Assembly (NCBI GenBank): GCA_027057985.1
Contig: JALUTJ010000309.1
Coordinates: forward strand, 1-11,029
Source of the DNA: Chromatiales bacterium
GTDB lineage: Bacteria; Pseudomonadota; Gammaproteobacteria; UBA6429; Thiohalophilaceae
Direction of reading: 5' to 3'
Length of the DNA: 11,029 nucleotides
The translations under genes were made by a program, and so were the position numbers. Shown one piece after another: positions 6,115 to 11,029 of the stretch. The notes under the pieces are model-generated. The model made no database searches. It was given only the letters and a program-made list of their open reading frames with translations, and was not told the DNA's origin. The stretch's first letter is position 1, and each line of letters starts with the position of its first letter.

Positions 6115-6504
6115 ATGGCTGAAAAAAGTAAATTACTGCAGATAAGGGAGTTGGGTGGTTACCCGGATTTTACATCGATCTATGAAAAATCTGGCTACCA
6201 GGTGGAAACGGCAACCAGCATGCGTAGAGCCTTACGTATGATCAAGCAGTCTATACCGGATGTGATTGTTGCCGAGTTTAATTTTCAGTCTGATTTTCGC
6301 GATCGTACCAGTAGCCTGGAAACCCTGATGGCGGCGATTCAGCAGTTAAAAGAAATCCACCTGATTATCTTTTATGAAAAAGAATACCTGCATCAGTTTG
6401 AAAAACTGCGTGCTCGTTTTTCCTTCCATGCCGAGCTGCCTTACCCGATTGATACCGATAAGCTGGGAAGAGAAGTAGATCGACTCAAGCAGATCAGGCT
6501 TTAG
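6115..6504 (+). CDS. Degenerate receiver-like (response-regulator-fold) protein, 129 aa
   Basis: Single-domain protein about the size of a CheY-like receiver. Residues ~6-55 resemble the first half of a receiver: 'KLLQIRELGG', 'GYQVETATSMRRALRMIKQSIPDVIVAEF' (the alternating beta-alpha-beta pattern of receivers, where the last strand normally ends in the phosphorylated Asp). Here that position is Glu54, the N-terminal acidic pair is absent, and the usual C-terminal Lys-Pro is replaced by LPYPID. If it is a receiver, it cannot be phosphorylated in the standard way. The middle (NFQSDFRDRTSSLETL) looks highly constrained and may define a separate conserved family. The last base of the TAG stop (G6504) is the first base of the MITE-like repeat. 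It is divergent from the 79-aa operon and shares its promoter region. Confidence 0.78.
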   Translation: MAEKSKLLQIRELGGYPDFTSIYEKSGYQVETATSMRRALRMIKQSIPDVIVAEFNFQSDFRDRTSSLETLMAAIQQLKEIHLIIFYEKEYLHQFEKLRARFSFHAELPYPIDTDKLGREVDRLKQIRL

Positions 6505-6579
6505 TAGGTCGGCCCAAGCAAAGCGGAGCCGACAAATCAGATTGTCGGTTTCGTCACTTTGTTCCTTGAACCAATCTAC
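6504..6579. repeat. MITE-like or REP-like hairpin element (76 bp)
   Basis: The termini are imperfect inverted repeats: GTAGGTCGG (6504-6512) and CCAATCTAC (6571-6579) match at 7 of 9 positions. Inside are two mutually exclusive hairpins that share the same middle arm: GTCGGC (6508-6513) with GCCGAC (6528-6533), and CCGACAA (6529-6535) with TTGTCGG (6542-6548). The layout 'GTAGGTCGGC...GCCGACA...TGTCGG...CTAC' recalls a repeat family I remember as common between genes of gammaproteobacteria. The hairpins may also end transcription of one or both convergent genes, although no T-tract follows. Confidence 0.6.
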
Positions 6580-6603
6580 ACCAACTAAATGTACACGAAA
6601 CAG

Positions 6604-6629
6604 CTCTGTGATACTCTGTGCTCTCTGTG
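6604..6629. repeat. Three-copy CTCTGTG tandem repeat
   Basis: CTCTGTG occurs at 6604-6610, 6614-6620 and 6623-6629, with periods of 10 and 9 bp. It lies just 3' of the thioredoxin-HEAT gene (stop at 6637) and beside the MITE-like element. Read on the minus strand it is CACAGAG repeated, followed by TTTCG; this resembles 'ACCACAGAG...CACAGAG' intergenic repeats seen in many bacterial genomes. It is too short and irregular for a CRISPR array. Confidence 0.6.
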
Positions 6630-6636
6630 GTTGAAT

Positions 6637-7299
6637 CTAATTACTCTGATCATCCAGCGTTTCAAGCGCATCTTCTGCAGCTTCCCGCAGCTGTGCATTG
6701 TCATGTTGAAGCATTTTCTCAATAAATGCTCGCTGAGTTTTATCACCCGTCAGGGCAAGATAGTGCAGTGCATCTATCTGCAGGCGCAGGTTATCGGTTG
6801 AGGCAATATCAAGAAAATCCTGTACGTGGTTTCTCAGAATATCATCACCACTAAACTGCTCGATCAGTGCATCTAGTCCGATACGGGTTTGTATAGAGGT
6901 ATCTTCATCACGCAGCATGCTTATCACGGTATTGAAAACTTCAGGCTTAAGCTGGATGGTCTGTGCAACCGTGATTAACTGGCCCTGTGCCAGGGTTTGT
7001 TCGATGTATTCCTCCATACCCTGATCGCTTTGAGCCTGCTTTATCCAGTTGCGGATTTCTTCCGGACCAAGCTGGCCATTGAAAATCATCAGGTCTTTAT
7101 CAGAGGCAAGAGAAAACCAGGGCACACTGCGAATATTCAGCTCAGCGGCCTTTTCATTATCCACAGCGATATTGGTAATATTGAGCTGTGCCAGCTCACC
7201 TTTTTTCAACTGTTCTGCCAGCTCGGTGAGTACAACAGGGCAGTGGCTGCAACCGGTGGCAATAAAAAGTTCGGCAATGGGGAATTTATGTTTTGTCAT
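6637..7299 (-). CDS. Thioredoxin-fold protein fused to a HEAT-repeat-like domain
   Basis: 220-aa cytoplasmic protein without a signal peptide. Residues 1-90 are a thioredoxin fold: the redox motif is Cys17-Ser-His-Cys20 (FIATGCSHCPVV) and the cis-Pro is Pro60 (IRSVPWFSL), so both active-site elements are intact. Residues ~110-215 form repeated helical pairs (TRIGLDALIEQF, LRLQIDALHYLALTGD, LREAAEDALETL) of HEAT/PBS-lyase type, normally a protein-binding scaffold. CSHC is unlike the CGPC of thioredoxin 1 and closer to glutaredoxin-like or thiol-sensing variants. It is last in the c-di-GMP operon, 32 nt after the PilZ gene, and has no clear ribosome-binding site. A redox-controlled adaptor is a reasonable inference but unproven. 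Its 3' end faces the repeat island at 6504-6629. Confidence 0.88.
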   Translation of the reverse strand: MTKHKFPIAELFIATGCSHCPVVLTELAEQLKKGELAQLNITNIAVDNEKAAELNIRSVPWFSLASDKDLMIFNGQLGPEEIRNWIKQAQSDQGMEEYIEQTLAQGQLITVAQTIQLKPEVFNTVISMLRDEDTSIQTRIGLDALIEQFSGDDILRNHVQDFLDIASTDNLRLQIDALHYLALTGDKTQRAFIEKMLQHDNAQLREAAEDALETLDDQSN

Positions 7300-7331
7300 G
7301 GAAATGCTAACTTTATTGGCGAAAACAGAGA

Positions 7332-7604
7332 TTATAATATAAATTGCAGGCCAATGCCCTCATCGGTACAGCGCTTTACCTCGGCCCTGACCGGTGGGGG
7401 ATCTTCGCTGCCGAGCTGACCACAAACCTGCAATACTACCTGTTCGCCAATATCCATGCGAATGGTATCATCCTCATATTCAAGAAAGACACCGGTATCA
7501 CTGATATTACGGGATTTGAGAATAAACTCCTGCTTATCATCAGTGGTCACCCTGATATCGATTACCAGTCCGACCCGGTTTGAATCACGTTTATTTTTAG
7601 TCAT
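7332..7604 (-). CDS. Single-domain PilZ protein (c-di-GMP receptor)
   Basis: 90-aa cytoplasmic protein that should bind cyclic di-GMP and pass the signal to a partner. Both ligand motifs are present: Arg6-x3-Arg10 (KRDSNRV) in the N-terminal loop and Asn33-x-Ser35-x2-Gly38 (NISDTGVFLEY) on the first barrel strands. The rest matches the PilZ beta barrel (EQVVLQVCG..., PVRAEVKRC, GIGLQFIL). It sits 14 nt after the DUF465-like gene, in the same operon as a c-di-GMP-making and -degrading enzyme, so a local signalling pair is likely. Its output (flagellar motor, pili or exopolysaccharide) cannot be told from sequence. No strong ribosome-binding site precedes ATG 7604; coupling to the upstream gene is possible. 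Confidence 0.92.
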   Translation of the reverse strand: MTKNKRDSNRVGLVIDIRVTTDDKQEFILKSRNISDTGVFLEYEDDTIRMDIGEQVVLQVCGQLGSEDPPPVRAEVKRCTDEGIGLQFIL

Positions 7605-7618
7605 TTTTAGCCACTTTT

Positions 7619-7816
7619 TTATGCATCAATATCCGGGATAAGCCTGCTTTCCAGAACCCGGATTTCATCCTTTATTCTCAGTTTACGTAGTTTGAATCGT
7701 CTAACCTGTAATTCATCGATAAAAGGTCTTTCCTGTAGCAGTTGCAGTGCATCATCGAGATCCCTGTGTTCAAGGTATAACTCACTGAGCTGTTTCCTTA
7801 TTTCTTCGTTATCCAT
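7619..7816 (-). CDS. DUF465/YdcH-like small coiled-coil protein
   Basis: 65-aa, highly charged, all-helical protein. The pattern 'LYLEHRDLDDALQLL....FIDELQVRRFKLRKLRIKDEIRVLE' matches the YdcH/DUF465 family, where the EHR-LD segment and the R-K-LR-KDEI segment form a short antiparallel coiled coil. The family has no firm function. The start is set by an 8-nt overlap with the preceding GGDEF-EAL gene (ATGGATAA contains its TAA), so the two are translationally coupled. A second possible Met is absent. Confidence 0.88.
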   Translation of the reverse strand: MDNEEIRKQLSELYLEHRDLDDALQLLQERPFIDELQVRRFKLRKLRIKDEIRVLESRLIPDIDA

Positions 7817-10331
7817 TGTCAGTTACCCTGAGTAGTTCTTTTGTTTTGAGCCATTGCTCAAAATCATCCTGTGATAGAGGTTTGCTGATATAATACCCCT
7901 GTCCATATTCGCAGCCAAGCATATCGAGTAGTTGCTGGCTATCCAGGTCTTCAATACCTTCTCCCACCACCTGCATACCAAGGTTATGTGCAAGATCAAT
8001 CGTGGAGCGGACAATAATGGCATCATTATCATTATTCTTCATATCCATAATAAAGGATTTATCGATTTTCAGGCGGGAAATAGGCAGTTGTTTCAGGTAG
8101 CTGAGTGATGAATAGCCGGTACCAAAGTCATCTACAGCAATTTCTATACCCATTTCATCGAGCTGGCTAAGAACCTTGATAACCTTGCGTGGATTCGTCA
8201 TCATCACACTTTCGGTGACTTCCATGATGAATTTTGAACCCATTATATTATTCCTGTTGATGATCTCTTTTACATTTTCAATAAATTTACTATCCTGAAG
8301 GTTATAAATTGACAGGTTGATCGCGACTTTAATATCAACATCTAGCTGTTTCAGGTGTTTACAGTACTGTGAGGTAGTGTCAATAATCCAGTAGGTTATC
8401 GGGTTTATCATACCGGTTTGTTCTGCAATCGGAATGATTTCATCTGGCATCACCTGTCCATGCTGAGGATGATTCCATCGTAACAATGCTTCTGCAGCTA
8501 CCAGTTCATTATTTTTCAGGTTGATGATTGGCTGGTATTGCATAAATAGCTGATTTTCTTCAATAGCATAGCGCAATCCAGATATCAGAGAAAGTTTACC
8601 AATGCTGTGTTCATCGTATTTCGGATTATAAACTTCGTAGCCGGTTTTATTACGCTTGGCAATATACATGGCAATATCAGCACGCTGTTGTAGTATCTGT
8701 GAGGTAAGCCCATGTTGTGGGTAAACTGAAATACCAATACTGATGCCAATATACAGAGGGATATCATCAACCGTGAAAACATTATGAAACTCAGTGGTGA
8801 TCTTGTGAGCAATGTGTTTTGCCTGTTGTTCCTGCGCAGTATTTAGTAATACTGAAAACTCATCTCCGCCAAGACGCGCCACTACGTCCACTTCACGCAG
8901 TATATGATGTAAGCGTTTTGCGACCTGCTGTAATAACTTGTCACCCACTTCATGTCCCAGGGTATCATTGACTTCCTTGAAGTGATCCAGGTCCATAATC
9001 AGAATGGCAAAGCTGTTGTTATCCTGCTTTGCATTGTGAATAGCCTGGTTTAGTCGGTCAATAAGTAGACTTCTGTTAGCCAGGCCGGTGAGGTCATCAT
9101 GCAGCGCATGGTATTCCAGCTCTTTTTGCCGGTTATGTATTTGCTTGCGTAACTCACGGAATGCGGCAACCAGGTTTCGAGTCTCAAGTAAGCGGATATT
9201 TGAATGTAATTCAGTTTCAACACCACGAGATTCTTCTCGCAGAGCATGGGTAACGTCTGCAATAGGCCTGAGAATTTTTCGGCTCAGGAAAATATATCCA
9301 GCGATAAGAATAAACAGGCCAACCAGCGAAGCCATCCATATAAGCTGTAATTGTAGCTGGGTATAACTTGAAAGATCATTGAGATCCTTATGGCTGAATT
9401 TTTCAATACTGGCATCCAGTATTCGCAACAGTGCGGTTATTTTTTCCAGCTGAGGGGCGAGTTCGGCTTCATAAACCAGTATATCTCGGCGCCACTCATT
9501 CGACTCATGAATTTTTCTAACCTGTTTAAATCCCCTGAACCAGAGTTTGATATCTTTATTAAGATTTTCCAGGGCAAAAGAGGTATTGAATGAAAGTTTC
9601 CCAGCTTTATCCTGTTTGTTCAGCCAGCGCATCTGTTTCACGATAGCTTCGTGCAGGGTGCTGATCAGATCTACCTGGTTAACCAGGTATTTTTCCTGAA
9701 AAGCATTCAGTCGATTCAACATATACATTCTGAAATTTGTTGTCAGGCTCATCCAGTTATAACGAAGCCTGACCAGTACGAGATATTCCTCGTAGTAGTT
9801 TTCAGTTTTTTCTTCTTCCAGTGAATCGATTGCCAGGTTAAGCTGATTAATCACATCAGCATAGGTGGGTTGCATAATAAAATTGGAAATACTGACAGAG
9901 GGGTAGAGCTGCTGCGGATGGCGCTGGATATCAACCATTTTTTCTGCGCTATCTTTAAAGACTTTTAATGTTTGTGACAGTTCCCGGGTTGTAGAAGCAT
10001 AATTTTGCTGAATCCAGGGATGTTCATTGATGCGCTGGATATGCTGGTGAATAGTGCCAATAGTGTTGCTGATATAATCCGGGTGGTAGAACTTTCGGGG
10101 ATTGACCTGAACTTTTGAAAGATAGTCTCGCAGGGACCAGATATTGTTACGGATTTCCCGGTCGTGCTGAAGCAGCGAGAGACGGGAGGCAAGATTTTCC
10201 TGGATCTGACTTTCAAGCTGGTTCGCCTGGTGCCAGGCCATCCAGTTTGCCAGCAGCATGATAATGACAAGGGCAACGGTCAGTATGGCATAGCGCTTCT
10301 GCAGACTGTTGATTTTAAGCCACTTCTTCAT
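7809..10331 (-). CDS. Membrane-bound GGDEF-EAL protein (diguanylate cyclase/phosphodiesterase)
   Basis: 840-aa inner-membrane enzyme for cyclic di-GMP turnover. TM1 spans ~14-33 and TM2 ~328-350, enclosing a ~290-residue helical periplasmic sensor with no Cys and many acidic and aromatic residues. A HAMP-like linker (~350-403, ILRPIADVTHALREESRG) leads to GGDEF (~404-570) and EAL (~585-830). GGDEF is intact (RLGGDEF, G488-F492), and the RxxD inhibitory site is present at Arg479-Asp482. EAL is also intact: EALLRW (614-619), Asn672, Glu704, DDFGTG (734-739), Lys755, Glu791 and Gln811, so both domains could be active and the net activity cannot be predicted. It is the first gene of the operon containing DUF465-like, PilZ and thioredoxin-HEAT genes, with an 8-nt overlap. 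ATG 10331 has only a weak GGA upstream. A sigma-28-like promoter lies at 10400-10426. Confidence 0.95.
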   Translation of the reverse strand: MKKWLKINSLQKRYAILTVALVIIMLLANWMAWHQANQLESQIQENLASRLSLLQHDREIRNNIWSLRDYLSKVQVNPRKFYHPDYISNTIGTIHQHIQRINEHPWIQQNYASTTRELSQTLKVFKDSAEKMVDIQRHPQQLYPSVSISNFIMQPTYADVINQLNLAIDSLEEEKTENYYEEYLVLVRLRYNWMSLTTNFRMYMLNRLNAFQEKYLVNQVDLISTLHEAIVKQMRWLNKQDKAGKLSFNTSFALENLNKDIKLWFRGFKQVRKIHESNEWRRDILVYEAELAPQLEKITALLRILDASIEKFSHKDLNDLSSYTQLQLQLIWMASLVGLFILIAGYIFLSRKILRPIADVTHALREESRGVETELHSNIRLLETRNLVAAFRELRKQIHNRQKELEYHALHDDLTGLANRSLLIDRLNQAIHNAKQDNNSFAILIMDLDHFKEVNDTLGHEVGDKLLQQVAKRLHHILREVDVVARLGGDEFSVLLNTAQEQQAKHIAHKITTEFHNVFTVDDIPLYIGISIGISVYPQHGLTSQILQQRADIAMYIAKRNKTGYEVYNPKYDEHSIGKLSLISGLRYAIEENQLFMQYQPIINLKNNELVAAEALLRWNHPQHGQVMPDEIIPIAEQTGMINPITYWIIDTTSQYCKHLKQLDVDIKVAINLSIYNLQDSKFIENVKEIINRNNIMGSKFIMEVTESVMMTNPRKVIKVLSQLDEMGIEIAVDDFGTGYSSLSYLKQLPISRLKIDKSFIMDMKNNDNDAIIVRSTIDLAHNLGMQVVGEGIEDLDSQQLLDMLGCEYGQGYYISKPLSQDDFEQWLKTKELLRVTDNG

Positions 10332-10399
10332 GCATTAAATAATCCAGTAAACAAAATAATCCCTTCGACCTTGCTGGCCAAATGAAGTCAATACCTTAT

Positions 10400-10426
10400 A
10401 TAACGGCAGCTCAGCGTGGTGCTTTA
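10400..10426 (-). promoter_or_regulatory. Putative sigma-28 (FliA) promoter for the c-di-GMP operon
   Basis: On the minus strand TAAA (10426-10423) is followed after exactly 15 nt by GCCGTTAT (10407-10400); the FliA consensus is TAAA-N15-GCCGATAA. The -10 matches 6 of 8 bases and the -35 core 4 of 4. Transcription would begin near 10393, giving a ~60-nt leader before ATG 10331. A sigma-70 reading of the same DNA (TATATA) has no good -35. Confidence 0.5.
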
Positions 10427-10433
10427 TATAAAG
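10422..10433. repeat. 12-bp palindrome CTTTATATAAAG
   Basis: CTTTATATAAAG (10422-10433) is a perfect palindrome that overlaps the -35 core of the putative sigma-28 promoter. Its TTATATAA core recurs at 10396-10403, 28 bp away, over the -10. Two such sites flanking the promoter could be regulatory, or simply AT-rich promoter DNA. Confidence 0.4.
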
Positions 10434-10525
10434 TGATTGGTTTCCCGGAATTTTTTACAGAAAAAGCCCGAAAAAGCCTGGTTTAATATAAGTTTTTGAA
10501 TTATATGGGGATTTTATGGAAGGGC

Positions 10526-10545
10526 AGCGGGCCTGATTGCCCGCT
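10526..10545 (-). terminator. GC hairpin downstream of the 98-aa gene
   Basis: AGCGGGC (10526-10532), a 6-nt loop and GCCCGCT (10539-10545) form a perfect 7-bp, GC-rich stem. It begins about 13 nt after the minus-strand stop at 10559. No T-tract follows in the transcribed direction, so it is an atypical or weak terminator, or an mRNA-stabilising hairpin. Confidence 0.45.
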
Positions 10546-10558
10546 TCTTCAGGAAAAA

Positions 10559-10855
10559 TCAGGCCTGATCATCCTTGTTGTTTTTAAACACGGTGGTGTC
10601 GAGTTCAACTACCACGGAGCTACTGGGCTCATCGATATAACGAGGACGCATTTTGCTTTCACGTCCGGCTTCTTTGGCCAGCTCATGTTCCCGCGCGGCA
10701 ATCAGCTGCAGACAGTCACGAATACTGTTAATGGTTTCAGGGGAGAGCGGGTGTTTCAGATCAGGTGGTGTATAGGTATCCTTGGCCACATCGGTCAGGA
10801 CCTTGCGCATCACCTGCAGAATTTGCTCTTCTTTGGAAAAAGTTGTGTCGTTCAT
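10559..10855 (-). CDS. Conserved-looking 98-aa hypothetical protein
   Basis: Soluble, helical protein: MNDTTFSKEEQILQVMRKVL, TDVAKDTYTPPDLKHPLS, then ETINSIRDCLQLIAAREHELAKEAG and an acidic tail (FKNNKDDQA). I have a memory of such proteins (...HPLS...I..CL.LIAARE.ELA...G) in purple and other sulfur bacteria, sometimes loosely labelled as chromosome-segregation related; I would not rely on that label. One Cys (about residue 48) and no membrane segment. Start at ATG 10855 lacks a clear ribosome-binding site. It is transcribed away from the divergent upstream region and ends 13 nt before a GC hairpin, so it is probably monocistronic. The GGDEF-EAL gene lies 227 bp downstream on the same strand and has its own promoter candidate. 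Confidence 0.75.
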   Translation of the reverse strand: MNDTTFSKEEQILQVMRKVLTDVAKDTYTPPDLKHPLSPETINSIRDCLQLIAAREHELAKEAGRESKMRPRYIDEPSSSVVVELDTTVFKNNKDDQA

Positions 10856-11029
10856 AATCAGTATCCGGATAACTTAACAGGAAATAATGACGTATTTTAA
10901 CATGTTTATTCATTATTTTTCCTTTAATTGCCGCCAAAATCCGCTAAAACCATGTCAACAGGCAGGGTAATATTCCCCTGTAGATGGTGTATAGTGGGCA
11001 TTTTTTCTTTATGGATTCATTACATGCCA
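10856..11029. other. Intergenic region, possible start of a next gene at the edge
   Basis: AT-rich 174-bp upstream region. A minus-strand TTGACA (10958-10953) has no matching -10 at 16-18 bp. On the plus strand TATAGT (10990-10995) could be a -10 with a poor -35, leading to an ATG at 11011 (M-D-S-L-H-A...), which may start a plus-strand gene cut off by the window. Six codons are too few to call it. Confidence 0.3.

Noticed and set aside
6604..6629. CTCTGTG triple as a mini-CRISPR
   Set aside because: The units are 7 bp with 2-3 bp between them; no spacers and no cas genes.
11011..11029. ATG at the right edge as a gene
   Set aside because: Only six codons are visible and no convincing ribosome-binding site precedes it.

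Overview
The window looks like chromosomal DNA of a moderately low-GC, probably free-living aquatic or sulfur-oxidising gammaproteobacterium. That placement is an inference from gene families and remembered small conserved proteins, not from a marker gene. The DNA is gene-dense, with tight operons, overlapping start/stop codons and short divergent promoter regions. I see no rRNA, tRNA, CRISPR array, integrase or transposase.

Layout. (1) At 1-804 on the minus strand is a pair: a 99-aa unrecognised protein, then the N-terminal 157 residues of a larger protein that runs out of the window. (2) At 948-4464 on the plus strand is a translationally coupled three-gene operon. It encodes a Tat-type lipoprotein of the M15/VanY carboxypeptidase class, a secreted Csd4/Pgp1-like (M99) zinc carboxypeptidase with the unusual Gln-x-x-Glu zinc motif, and a FliB-type flagellin lysine N-methylase. 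(3) At 4461-4760 (minus) is a small Rieske ferredoxin. It is divergent from an orphan Xre/MbcA/ParS-type antitoxin-like protein (4900-5292), and an 18-bp palindrome lies between them. (4) At 5299-6015 (minus) is a two-gene operon of a 79-aa protein and a Cys-rich 150-aa protein. It is divergent from a degenerate receiver-like protein (6115-6504); the two promoters appear to share one -10 region. (5) At 6504-6636 is a small repeat island: a MITE-like hairpin element followed by three CTCTGTG repeats. (6) At 6637-10331 (minus) is a c-di-GMP operon: a membrane GGDEF-EAL protein, a DUF465/YdcH-like protein, a PilZ receptor and a thioredoxin-HEAT fusion. It is preceded by a good match to a sigma-28 (FliA) promoter. 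(7) At 10559-10855 (minus) is a conserved-looking 98-aa hypothetical protein, followed by the upstream region of a possible next gene.

How it fits together. Two themes recur: cell envelope and shape (M15 and M99 peptidoglycan trimming) and flagellar motility and its control (FliB, a putative FliA promoter, c-di-GMP turnover and a PilZ receptor). The strongest calls are the Csd4-like enzyme, FliB, the Rieske protein and the GGDEF-EAL/PilZ operon. The most intriguing points are the coupling of Csd4-like and M15 peptidases to a flagellin methylase, the FliA-like promoter upstream of the c-di-GMP operon, the shared divergent -10 region, and the orphan antitoxin-like gene with its palindrome.
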